Assembly: GCF_943373825.1 (NCBI RefSeq)
Contig: NZ_CALSBP010000001.1
Location: forward strand, 1,054,001-1,118,000
Reading direction: 5' to 3'
DNA: 64,000 nucleotides
Origin: Aquimarina spinulae
GTDB lineage: Bacteria > Bacteroidota > Bacteroidia > Flavobacteriales > Flavobacteriaceae
How positions within the stretch are numbered: position 1 is the first letter of the stretch; every line of letters begins with the position of its first letter. Shown piece after piece: positions 1-8,962 of this stretch. Position numbers and translations under genes: made by a program. The notes below the pieces were generated by a model, which was not told the DNA's origin, did no database searches, and worked only from the letters and a program-made list of their open reading frames with translations.

Positions 1-1390
1 CCGTTTTAAATGCACCTTTAACATACGTTTTTCGTGTGTTGTATTGCCCTTCGATATTGAAAAAGTTATTATTTGAATTGATATCGTTACTAAAGCTTTT
101 TCCGTAGTTCGTCTGTGCTGACCATAAATTGTTTTTTGATTTGTAATTTAAATTCAAGCCAAAAACGCGATTGTAATCGTTTTTAAAATCAAATCTGTCG
201 GTTTGTTGTCTGTTTACCCAATATGCTGTGGTTGTAAAAGCTCTTGATAGTTTTTGTCGACCCACCACAACAGCATAATTTTGTGCGTCGTTTCCATCAG
301 TTTTTTCGGTTTGCGCATTTAAAATTCCGATGCGTGTATTAGGCGAAACATTTCCCGAAAGTTTTAATCCGAATTGCATATCGGTTGTTCCACCAATTAT
401 TCGAGAGTAAAACGGATTGACACCAAAAGGCCCTAAATTATTAAACAAGTCGCTATTTTCTAAAAAGAAGTTTCTTCGTTCTGGAAAATTAATTGCAAAA
501 CGGGTTAAGTTTACTACTTGTTGGTCAACATCTACTTGCGAAAAATCAGGATTTATAGTCGCATCTAATCGCAATGAAGACGTGATATTATACTGTGCAT
601 CTATACTTGGTTTAAAGGTAGATTCATCGGTGTTATTAAGAACATCTTCTTCGTAATTATACGCTACAGATGGTACTAACATAAATTTTGAAGTATTGGT
701 TTTGGGTAAATTTTCAATGATCACATCTTCTGTAAAACGTAAATCAAACTGAAAAAAGTTACGTGGCATATCGGTATATGTCATCCATAAATTTGTTTTA
801 AAATCTCTATAGAAGAATTGAATTCCCCAAATATTGTTATTTACATCAAAGTTTAATGCTTTAAACGGAATTTCTATTTCATATACTTTTTTAGTTCCTT
901 CAATTGAGGTTTGCGAATACCAAACGGCATTCCAACTTTCGTTAAAATTGTAATCTGTTCCGTTAAAATCTACCAACGCATCTACTTGTGTATTTCCTGT
1001 GTTCAGTGTAAAATAATAGCCGTTGTTTTCTTGATTGAATGGATCAAGTACTATTCCAAAAGCATCGCTGCTTACAACAGCATCTCCGTGATTATCACGC
1101 TTTAATGTGCTAATTTTATTTTGTGATGTCGTGTCGTAATATGCAACACCTATATATAGATTTTTACCATCATGAAATACCTTCACTTCTGTTTTATTTA
1201 ATGCTTTACCTTCATCGTTAGGATAATAATTATTAAAATCAGTAAACATTTGAGCATTTTGCCAGATAGGTTCATTCAATTTTCCGTCAATTTTTACAGA
1301 TTCTACAGAAAAGGGAATTGTTTTATTTTGAGAATATCCGCAGAAATAGAAACTGAGAACTACTGAAAAGGTAAATAGCTTAGTTTTCAT
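1..1390 (-). CDS. DUF5916-family outer-membrane/periplasmic protein with CBM9-like domain (3' end outside window)
   Basis: The reading frame is open from an ATG at 1390 to the window edge, giving about 463 codons; the C-terminus is missing. Residues 1-20 form a signal peptide ending in CGYSQ. Residues of about 25-215 resemble the CBM9-like sugar-binding fold found in these proteins (VKIDGKLNEPIWQNA, then NNGYYFTLNTGNTQVDALV). The following segment, with QVDVDQQVVNLTRF and FPERRNFFLENSDLF, is typical of DUF5916, which is predicted to continue as a beta-barrel. The family is common in Bacteroidota and Gammaproteobacteria but its role is not settled. The start overlaps the end of the upstream SMP-30-like gene by 11 bases, so the two are probably co-transcribed. 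Family assignment is confident; function is not. Confidence 0.85.
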   Translation of the reverse strand, partial: MKTKLFTFSVVLSFYFCGYSQNKTIPFSVESVKIDGKLNEPIWQNAQMFTDFNNYYPNDEGKALNKTEVKVFHDGKNLYIGVAYYDTTSQNKISTLKRDNHGDAVVSSDAFGIVLDPFNQENNGYYFTLNTGNTQVDALVDFNGTDYNFNESWNAVWYSQTSIEGTKKVYEIEIPFKALNFDVNNNIWGIQFFYRDFKTNLWMTYTDMPRNFFQFDLRFTEDVIIENLPKTNTSKFMLVPSVAYNYEEDVLNNTDESTFKPSIDAQYNITSSLRLDATINPDFSQVDVDQQVVNLTRFAINFPERRNFFLENSDLFNNLGPFGVNPFYSRIIGGTTDMQFGLKLSGNVSPNTRIGILNAQTEKTDGNDAQNYAVVVGRQKLSRAFTTTAYWVNRQQTDRFDFKNDYNRVFGLNLNYKSKNNLWSAQTNYGKSFSNDINSNNNFFNIEGQYNTRKTYVKGAFKT

Positions 1391-2249
1391 CTGTAAGTTT
1401 ATAAGCAATTAATTTATGGTGTAACATAGCAGGCACTAATACCATTTTTAATTCAGGAATGTAGGTAATATCGGCAGAATTAACTTTTTCTTTTGTAGTA
1501 TCTAAAAGCAAGGTTTTATCACCGTTTTTAGTTACATAATGTATCATCCCTTCCCAACTCGAAATTAAATAATCATCGTTACCAATAGCTACAATTCCAT
1601 CAGGGTTCGATATGTCTTTTGCTACTATTTTTGTGGTCTTAGTTTTTAAGTTGTAACTCTTAATTGTCTTGTCTCCTAAGCCAATAAGGATATTCCCTTT
1701 TTCATATAACACTCCGTTTGGCCATTCTAAATCATTCTTTAAAATGGTTGCTTTTCCATTTTTCAGGACGAATAATTTTCCGCTTTTTGTTCCACTTCCA
1801 TAGATAGCACCATCTTCACTTGGTGTTAAATCATTGATGCGTTCTGTACCTTCAATTTTATGTTTCGTAACTATTTTTGATGTATTGATGTTGATTTCTA
1901 AAATAGTATCAAAATCAGCAACAAATAACTTATCCTTGTAAATAGCTGTTCCTGTTGGTCCTTCGATGTTATCAATCCATTTATGGTTTTTGATTTTCCC
2001 ATTTAAATCGACCTTACTTATAAACCCTTTTCTGTTAGGCTTCATCCAATGTCCGTTAATGCTTGTAACATAAAGTATAGTATTCTTTTTGTCATAAATA
2101 ACAGATTCTAAATCATTTAAAATAGTATCGGTTTCCCACAGTTTTATCAATTTTGGATTCTTTAATGACTTTGTAAAACTTGATTTTTGTGAAGTACATA
2201 ATTGTACCGAAAAAGCAGTAATTACTACTAAAACTAAAATAGCTCTCAT
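1380..2249 (-). CDS. SMP-30/gluconolactonase-like beta-propeller protein, exported
   Basis: This 289-residue product has an N-terminal signal (MRAILVLVVITAFSVQLCTSQ). I chose the ATG at 2249 over one eight codons upstream because it puts the hydrophobic core at the very N-terminus. The cysteine at residue 18 could make it a lipoprotein, but the box (SVQLC) is not ideal. The mature part has repeated beta-propeller blades with phrases such as GPTGTAIYKDKLFVAD, EWPNGVLYEKGNILIG and NPDGIVAIGNDDYLISS, the pattern of six-bladed SMP-30/gluconolaconase-type propellers. Metal-binding residues cannot be assigned securely by eye. It lies directly upstream of and overlaps the DUF5916 gene. A lactonase activity is only a possibility; many such propellers have no known substrate. 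Confidence 0.75.
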   Translation of the reverse strand: MRAILVLVVITAFSVQLCTSQKSSFTKSLKNPKLIKLWETDTILNDLESVIYDKKNTILYVTSINGHWMKPNRKGFISKVDLNGKIKNHKWIDNIEGPTGTAIYKDKLFVADFDTILEININTSKIVTKHKIEGTERINDLTPSEDGAIYGSGTKSGKLFVLKNGKATILKNDLEWPNGVLYEKGNILIGLGDKTIKSYNLKTKTTKIVAKDISNPDGIVAIGNDDYLISSWEGMIHYVTKNGDKTLLLDTTKEKVNSADITYIPELKMVLVPAMLHHKLIAYKLTDEN

Positions 2250-2447
2250 AATTGTATTTATTTTGTAGCTCAAAACTATAATCTAATTAGCATGTGATTT
2301 TAAAAAGAGGACAAGGCATGAGTTTTAGTGTACATAAACCTCAAAACGTATTTGTAACTCGTATAGGCTTGTTTGTATTCTTATTATACTTGTTGGTACA
2401 CAAATCATTATTTATAGGCTGCTTTGTTGTATTTTTATGAGTTGAAA

Positions 2448-3512
2448 ATGAAGCGTTTTTTTAAAATATTCAACATACCCGTTTATAAACACATCCTGTT
2501 TTGGATTGTTGTTTTCTTATTCTACACAACATCTGCAAGAGAGCGGTTTAATACTACAGAAGAAATTATTGTAACCTATTTTTTTCACGTTGTTTTTCAG
2601 ATTATAATTGCTTATACAATATTATATTTTGTCGTATCTAATTATAAAAAGAATAAGAGTGTTGTTAAACTTATCGCTTCAATTATCTTGTTATTTTTCT
2701 TCATTAATTTTTTATATGTTTCTATAAGAATGTCTTTTCTTGAAAAAGCGTATCCTGATTGCTACAAAGTATTTTTAGATAAAAACGGATATCTTACGTT
2801 TTGGGAACGCGTCTTCGATTTAAAAACTATTTTCTTTCACTTACCACTGTTTTATTTACAACCATTATTTTTTCTGGTTGGGTTAACGTTTTATGAAAAC
2901 CAGTACAAGCTTTCGAAAATTAGAGAACAGAAAAATGCAGTGGAATTAAAAGCGTTAAAACACCAGTTAAATCCTCATTTTTTATTCAATACGTTAAATA
3001 ACCTGTATGTATTGTCTGTAGAAAAATCAGATAAAGCACCAGAAATTATTGAAAAACTCTCGGATATATTAGATTATATGTTATACGGTAGCGATAAAAA
3101 ATTTGTACCTATTCAAAAAGAAATTGAACTTATTGAAAATTATTTAGCTTTAGAGCAAGTGCGTTATGAAGATAGAGTTTTGGTGTCGTTTAAAAATTCA
3201 ATAATCGAAAATATTAAAATAGCACCTTTACTACTATTAACATTTATAGAAAATGCTTTTAAACACGGTGTAAGTCAGGAACTAAAAATGGCAGCTGTAA
3301 AAATTGATTTATCTTCTGAAAAAGAGCATGTAATTTTCAATATTTTTAATACTAAACCTTTATCAACAGCGGAAAAATTAATTCAAAAAAAATCGATAGG
3401 ATTAATCAATGTAGAACAACAACTTAATTTATTATATCCTGATGCTTACGATTTAAAAATTGAAGAAACATCGAAAAGTTTTTCAGTAAATTTAAAACTC
3501 AAAAAACACTAA
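2448..3512 (+). CDS. LytS-type sensor histidine kinase (His_kinase family)
   Basis: This 354-residue membrane kinase has four hydrophobic segments in the N-terminal half (HILFWIVVFLFY; YFFHVVFQIIIAYTILYFVV; LIASIILLFFFINFLYV; FYLQPLFFLVGLTFY). They are followed by the LytS-type phosphoacceptor motif LNPHFLFNTLNNL, with the histidine at residue 177, and an ATPase domain with FIENAFKHG as N-box. No separate sensory domain is visible. The start is the ATG at 2448; an in-frame TTG at 2424 would add eight residues but is less likely. The partner LytTR regulator begins one base after the stop codon, so the two form a two-component pair. The signal and targets are unknown. The gene diverges from the SMP-30/DUF5916 pair, which it might control. 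Confidence 0.92.
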   Translation: MKRFFKIFNIPVYKHILFWIVVFLFYTTSARERFNTTEEIIVTYFFHVVFQIIIAYTILYFVVSNYKKNKSVVKLIASIILLFFFINFLYVSIRMSFLEKAYPDCYKVFLDKNGYLTFWERVFDLKTIFFHLPLFYLQPLFFLVGLTFYENQYKLSKIREQKNAVELKALKHQLNPHFLFNTLNNLYVLSVEKSDKAPEIIEKLSDILDYMLYGSDKKFVPIQKEIELIENYLALEQVRYEDRVLVSFKNSIIENIKIAPLLLLTFIENAFKHGVSQELKMAAVKIDLSSEKEHVIFNIFNTKPLSTAEKLIQKKSIGLINVEQQLNLLYPDAYDLKIEETSKSFSVNLKLKKH

Positions 3513-3513
3513 A

Positions 3514-4209
3514 ATGTACAGATGTTTGATAATTGATGACGAAAAATTAGCAAGACAACTCATTGAAAATCATATTGCAAAAATTGATAATTTTGAAGTT
3601 GTTTTTTCTTGTAAAAGCGCCATTGAGGCAATTAATATATTAAATTCAGAACATATAGATTTACTTTTTTTGGATGTTGAAATGCCTGTTTTATTGGGAA
3701 CAGATTTTTATAAAAACCTCCTTCAAAAACCTAAAGTAATTTTCACCACTGCCTACAGAGAGTATGCTGTTGAAGGATTTGAATTAAATGCTATTGATTA
3801 TTTAGTAAAACCAATAACATTCGGTAGGTTTTTCAAGGCAATAGAAAAGTTTTTAGCCTCACAAAACCATAAAATTGAAATACAAGCTTCTTCAGAAACA
3901 TTACAGAGTAAGAACTATATTTTTGTAACAGCAGACAGAAAGCAGGTAAAAGTACAGTTTGATGATATTCTATTTGTAGAAAGTGTAAAAAACTATATTA
4001 AAATTAGAACTGAAAATAAATCACTCCTTGTTAAATTTAGTATTTCTTCATTTCAAGATGTGTTGGATGCTCGCTTTCTTCGTGTTCATCGTTCATTTAT
4101 TATCAATAAAGACAAAATAACGGCCTATACAAAACACGATATTGAAATTGGTACTATTGAAATCCCTATTGGAGAGATTTATAAAAATATTTTAGCCAAA
4201 ATAAAATAA
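3514..4209 (+). CDS. LytTR-family response regulator
   Basis: This 231-residue regulator has an N-terminal receiver domain (residues 1-120; phosphoacceptor Asp54 in LLFLDVEMP, the conserved Lys in LVKPI) and a C-terminal LytTR DNA-binding domain (about 130-230; VESVKNYIKIRT, LRVHRSFIINKDKI). The gene starts one base after the LytS-type kinase stop codon, so translational coupling is likely. LytTR regulators bind pairs of short imperfect direct repeats; I did not find a convincing pair in the short intergenic region upstream. Family and partner are certain, targets are not known. Confidence 0.95.
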   Translation: MYRCLIIDDEKLARQLIENHIAKIDNFEVVFSCKSAIEAINILNSEHIDLLFLDVEMPVLLGTDFYKNLLQKPKVIFTTAYREYAVEGFELNAIDYLVKPITFGRFFKAIEKFLASQNHKIEIQASSETLQSKNYIFVTADRKQVKVQFDDILFVESVKNYIKIRTENKSLLVKFSISSFQDVLDARFLRVHRSFIINKDKITAYTKHDIEIGTIEIPIGEIYKNILAKIK

Positions 4210-4627
4210 TTACGTTATCAAAAAAGAGGAGAATAATAAGGGCAACACCTGTTAATCCTGCTTTAATCCTATATATACCATAAAAATTGATAATTAAATT
4301 AAAATCTTCTTGCAAAAAAAATTACACACTCTACATTTTTAGGGATTAATAAACTAAATTCTAAAATCTTTTGTTTTAATAATTATTGATAATTCTAGCT
4401 GAAGTACAAAAAGTACTCGCTAAAAGAGAATAAACCAATTTACAAACAAAAATGAAATAGAATTAGTTGTATTTTGATATATTGAAGTTTGGTGTAACAA
4501 AGATAGAATACATTTTGTTTAGGGAAAACTAGTAGTTAAAATGTGAGAATTATAGACTTTTTAAGGTAATCTTAAAAATGATAAGAATTCCAATCTAGAT
4601 TTAAAGTTGAATCTGAAATTAGAATCT
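4210..4627. other. AT-rich intergenic region before the first HTCS gene
   Basis: This 418-base stretch between the LytTR regulator and the HTCS gene is AT-rich. It has no open frame that looks coding, no strong hairpin and no repeat that I could confirm. It presumably carries the HTCS promoter, but I could not find a clear match to the Bacteroidota TAnnTTTG -7 element. Confidence 0.5.
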
Positions 4628-7600
4628 ATGCGAAAATTGTATACCAAAATTATTGTAGTCTTAGTATTAATATGCTGGGAGTATAATACACTAGCCAATG
4701 AAAAATACAGTATTGAGCAAATTACAGTTAAAGATGGCCTGGCTAGTAACAATATACGTTCTATCTGTCGTGATCATTTAGGATATTTATGGATAGGTAC
4801 TGTTTCGGGATTGCATAAGTTTGATGGTTTTTCTATGCAAAAATTCTTCTACGATGACGAAAATGATAAATCCATACCAAATAATCATATTAATTTCATC
4901 ATTGAGGATGATTCTTTAAACCTCTGGATCGGCACACGACGAGGATTAGCACGTTATAATAGAGAAGAAGATTCATTTTCAACTATCGTATTTGATGAAA
5001 ATTCTGCAGGAGTTCATTCTTTTAGTAAGGAAAATAATCAGCTTGTCTTTGGGTTTTCTACAGGGTTAGCATTCTTTAACTATAAAACTAATGAGTTCGA
5101 TATAAGATTTTTTAAAGGAAAAGGCCCAGATAATTCTATCCTTAAACTAGCTAGTTTCGATAGTGAAAACTTTGTTATCGGTTCAACTAGGAATGGGCTA
5201 TGGATATATAATAAGTCATCGACGGATATAACCCAGATTAATGATAAAGAAATTGATGGTGTTTATGATGTTTTGGTCGACAAAAAAGGAATATTGTGGG
5301 TTGTTACTAATAAAAATGGGATAAAACTTTTTAAAAAAAACGGGGAAGAGATTTTTGATGAAACTATAAATCAGTTGATAGACCCTCAATACCGTTTTGT
5401 AACAGATTTTGTTGAAAAAGGAAGTGAAATATACATCGCAACCGATGGAGGAGGCATAATAATATTTGATCAAATAACAAGAAAGATTCAGAAATTACAA
5501 CATCAAAAAAGAGTTGAAAATTCATCACTCTCTTTGCCAAGTAATTCCATTACTGATTTATATTTTGATCATTTTGGAAATCTTTTTGTAGGAACAGTTC
5601 GTACAGGTTTGATCTGGATCAATGAAGTAGCTGCTCAATCTTATTCTGAAGTTCCTTTTGGTAATCATTTCGGACTGTCTAACCCAACTGTTTTAACATT
5701 ATTTGAAGGTAATGATGATAAAATCTGGATAGGAACTGATGGAGGAGGATTAAATGTATTTGATCCAAGACGTAATACATTTGAACATATACAAGAATTT
5801 CAAGAAGGAAAAATTGTTTCGATATGCGGGTATGGAGAGGATAAGCTTTTAGTAAGCTTTTATCATGATAAAATCAGGGTATTTGATATAAAAAGAAATA
5901 CGTTTGAAAAGGAAGAGAATAACACTTGGTTAAAAGAATGGAGTGAGTCAGACTCTTATGTCCCTACATATCTTTTTGACGATAAATATGGTAATATCTG
6001 GAATTTTGGAAGAGAAAAAGTAGAACTAAAAACTAAAGATGGTGCAATAGATGTGTTGGCGAAGAATAATGGGTGGAACATGAAACAACCTATAACGATT
6101 AATATTCTGCAAGAAATCAATAAGGAAGAGTTTATTGCGAGTGGAGTGGGCGGAGCATATCTAATAAATACTTCGAAAAAATCGGTTAGCAATATTTTTT
6201 CATTATCAAATGAAAAATGGAATTGTGAAAAATATAATAATTCTATTTATTCGATGATTAAAATAAAGGATAGTATATGGATGGCTTCTTCGATAGGACT
6301 ATTTTGCTATGACAATAAAAACAAACAAATAGATTACTATAAAAACAAATTTTTCTCGGCCGTACATAGTGTCACAAAAGGAGTGAACAATAGTTTATGG
6401 CTGGGGACCAATAATGGACTTTATCGTTATTATCCTTTTGATGGAAGCTATCAGCTTTACGGAAGATTTAAGGGAGTTCGTATCCATGAATATATGAGTG
6501 GTTCAGTATTAAAATGTAGAAATGGAGATGTATATTTTGGTGCTGCAGACGGATTAGTGAAAATTAATGCCAATCAAGATACTAATGAATCATTAACTAC
6601 TCCTGTAGTTTCTATTGTTGATATCATAACTGATGGTGCTCGAAAAACAGAAAATCAAGAGGGGAATCTGCTAAACAATGAAATTAAATTAGTTTGGAAT
6701 AATTCAAGTTTACGTTTTAATTTGGTGGTAAATGAAAAAGATATTTTTCGTAATAGAATATATAGAATCCAATTCGATGGATACTTAAACGAAGTAATAG
6801 AAACTACTAATCCACAAGTTTATTTTACTCATATTCCAAATGGAACCTATGAAATAAAAATATGGTGCAATCTTAAGGATGGAAGTTGGCCCGTAGAATA
6901 TACATCAATATCGCTTTTTGTTCCATTACCCTGGTGGAAACGTTGGTGGTTTATTGGTAGCGTTATTTCTCTGACATTATTTATTTTTATTCAGATGTCA
7001 TTGGATTTTAAAAAACAAGAAAAGCTAAAGGCCGAACTATTTATTGAAAGAGAACGAAAAGAACAGCAGAAATTGCTTCATAAAAAAAAGCAGGAATTCT
7101 TCACAAATATTTCACATGAATTAAGAACTCCCTTAAGTTTGGTTTATGGACCATTAAAGCGTTTGTTAGGTCAACAGGCTTTCACAAGAGAAGAAGTGTT
7201 TCGGAATATAAAAGTAATGCACGAAGCAACGCTTAAAATGAAACGATTAATAGAACAAGTTTTGGATATTCGAAAGTTTGAAATAGGGATAGGAGAGATT
7301 AAGTTGGATAGGTTGTATTTAAATAACTGGTTACATAACTATGTAAAGCAGTTTGAACTGGAGTTTGAAACGAAAAGCATAACTCTTGTCGTTAAATTAC
7401 CAGAAAAAGAAGAAGTTGTAACTTTTGATGAAGATAAATTGGATAAAATCCTTAGTAATTTATTAATCAATGCCATTAAGTATTCTCCTCAGCATGGACA
7501 AGTGTTTTTAAGTTACACAAAAAAAGTTGATAAAATTGAATTTGTTATTGCAGATCAAGGACCAGGGATTTTAGAAAAAGAAAAAGAAGTTATTTTTGAT

Positions 7601-8602
7601 CGTTTCTTTCAAGGCAGTAATCATTTAGAAGGTTCGGGAATTGGATTAACATTTGTTCGTAAACTAATAGAGTTTCAGCAGGGTAAAATCTGGGTAAATA
7701 ATAGACCCGAAGGAGGAGCCGAATTTAGATTTTATCTGCCATATATAAATTATGTACTATCAAAAAATGATAATGCACCAGCTTTTGATAAGATATGTTC
7801 TGATAAGAGCGAATTTGTGCAGAATAATGATTTTGAATTATTGAAAGATAAAGTTGTTTTGGTTGTTGAAGATGATATTGACTTGAGAACCTTTATTGTA
7901 AAGGGACTTGATCAGCATTGTAAGGTTATTGAAGCTACTAATGGAGAAGAAGCTTGGCATTTGGCCCTGTCTCATTTGCCTGATATTATTATCTCTGATA
8001 TAATGATGCCAAAAATGAATGGTTTTCAATTATGTGAAAAAATCAAGAATGATGTTCGTGTAAGCCATTTAGTAGTTGTGCTGTTAACAGCTAAGAATGA
8101 TGAGGAGAGCCGATTACTAGGATATAAAGGAGGGGCTGATGCTTATTTGTCAAAACCATTTAGTTTAGATTTATTATCTGTTCGATTAGTGAATATTATT
8201 GAAAATCGAAGTCATCAAAAAGAATTAGTAAGAGTAAAACAAAAAATTGTTCCCGCATTGATAACCTATAACAATACTGATGAAGTATTTCTTAAAAGGG
8301 TAATTACTATTATAGAAAACAATCTCGACAACCCTAATTTCAATGTAAATATGTTGAATGCTGAGTTTGCAATGAGTAGATCTACGTTTTATGCAAAAAT
8401 GAAAACTATATCTGATTTGGGCGTTAATGAATTTATTAAGCTCATTAGAATTGATTTTGCTGCAGAGCTATTAAAAAATACAAACCTCCCTGTAAACGAG
8501 ATAGCCATGAAAGTCGGTTTTGATAACCAACGATACTTTAGTACAGTTTTTAAAGAAATGAAAAATTGTACACCTACTCAATATCGTGAAATTGAAAGGT
8601 GA
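4628..8602 (+). CDS. Hybrid two-component system regulator (HTCS), PUL left flank
   Basis: This 1324-residue single-chain sensor/regulator has a signal peptide (MRKLYTKIIVVLVLICWEYNTLA), then a large periplasmic array of Reg_prop propeller blades (repeated LWIGT, IWIGTDGGGLNVF, LWLGTNNGL), a Y_Y_Y domain (FTHIPNGTYEIKIW), one membrane helix (WWFIGSVISLTLFIFIQM), HisKA with His830 in SHELRTPLS, HATPase (LLINAIKYSP, GPGI, GSGIGLTF), a receiver with Asp1124 in ISDIMMP, and a C-terminal AraC-type helix-turn-helix (VNEIAMKVGFDNQRYFSTVFKEM). The ATG at 4628 is preferred to a TTG at 4607. HTCS proteins bind glycan breakdown products in the periplasm and switch on the neighbouring PUL. The GH5-CE4 gene follows on the same strand. 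Confidence 0.95.
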   Translation: MRKLYTKIIVVLVLICWEYNTLANEKYSIEQITVKDGLASNNIRSICRDHLGYLWIGTVSGLHKFDGFSMQKFFYDDENDKSIPNNHINFIIEDDSLNLWIGTRRGLARYNREEDSFSTIVFDENSAGVHSFSKENNQLVFGFSTGLAFFNYKTNEFDIRFFKGKGPDNSILKLASFDSENFVIGSTRNGLWIYNKSSTDITQINDKEIDGVYDVLVDKKGILWVVTNKNGIKLFKKNGEEIFDETINQLIDPQYRFVTDFVEKGSEIYIATDGGGIIIFDQITRKIQKLQHQKRVENSSLSLPSNSITDLYFDHFGNLFVGTVRTGLIWINEVAAQSYSEVPFGNHFGLSNPTVLTLFEGNDDKIWIGTDGGGLNVFDPRRNTFEHIQEFQEGKIVSICGYGEDKLLVSFYHDKIRVFDIKRNTFEKEENNTWLKEWSESDSYVPTYLFDDKYGNIWNFGREKVELKTKDGAIDVLAKNNGWNMKQPITINILQEINKEEFIASGVGGAYLINTSKKSVSNIFSLSNEKWNCEKYNNSIYSMIKIKDSIWMASSIGLFCYDNKNKQIDYYKNKFFSAVHSVTKGVNNSLWLGTNNGLYRYYPFDGSYQLYGRFKGVRIHEYMSGSVLKCRNGDVYFGAADGLVKINANQDTNESLTTPVVSIVDIITDGARKTENQEGNLLNNEIKLVWNNSSLRFNLVVNEKDIFRNRIYRIQFDGYLNEVIETTNPQVYFTHIPNGTYEIKIWCNLKDGSWPVEYTSISLFVPLPWWKRWWFIGSVISLTLFIFIQMSLDFKKQEKLKAELFIERERKEQQKLLHKKKQEFFTNISHELRTPLSLVYGPLKRLLGQQAFTREEVFRNIKVMHEATLKMKRLIEQVLDIRKFEIGIGEIKLDRLYLNNWLHNYVKQFELEFETKSITLVVKLPEKEEVVTFDEDKLDKILSNLLINAIKYSPQHGQVFLSYTKKVDKIEFVIADQGPGILEKEKEVIFDRFFQGSNHLEGSGIGLTFVRKLIEFQQGKIWVNNRPEGGAEFRFYLPYINYVLSKNDNAPAFDKICSDKSEFVQNNDFELLKDKVVLVVEDDIDLRTFIVKGLDQHCKVIEATNGEEAWHLALSHLPDIIISDIMMPKMNGFQLCEKIKNDVRVSHLVVVLLTAKNDEESRLLGYKGGADAYLSKPFSLDLLSVRLVNIIENRSHQKELVRVKQKIVPALITYNNTDEVFLKRVITIIENNLDNPNFNVNMLNAEFAMSRSTFYAKMKTISDLGVNEFIKLIRIDFAAELLKNTNLPVNEIAMKVGFDNQRYFSTVFKEMKNCTPTQYREIER

Positions 8603-8962
8603 GAATTTTTAAAGGACAGCTTATATTTTTAATCATTGATTGTCAATAAATAGTACAATAATTAAAGAAAACAAGTTTTTTAACCGATGTTAAAAGTCTT
8701 TAAGTGTTGGTATAGATTAATGGCAAATTAAAATAAAAGATTCGATGTAAAATATCTTCAAGAACTTCTTCACTTGATCACATACTATTGGTTTAAAAGT
8801 ATATTGGACAAAATCAAACATTATTTGGATAGTATTGAACATGGCAAAGACTAAAATTTGGTTGCTTTGGTTTTACTACAAGATGAACTGATTTATAAAA
8901 ATAAAATTCGCGAACAGTTTGCTTGTAGATAAAAATTAATCTTTTAACCAAAATTTTTAACC
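8603..8962. other. Intergenic region upstream of the GH5-CE4 gene
   Basis: These 360 bases contain no plausible coding frame and no strong terminator after the HTCS gene. The region probably holds the promoter and HTCS operator for the GH5-CE4 gene. I could not identify a TAnnTTTG element or a convincing direct repeat. A short reverse frame that overlaps the start of the downstream gene is antisense noise. Confidence 0.5.

Noticed and set aside
2448..4209. Quorum-sensing (Agr-like) system
   Set aside because: The LytS/LytTR pair has no peptide precursor or AgrB-like gene nearby; a generic two-component pair is the safer call.
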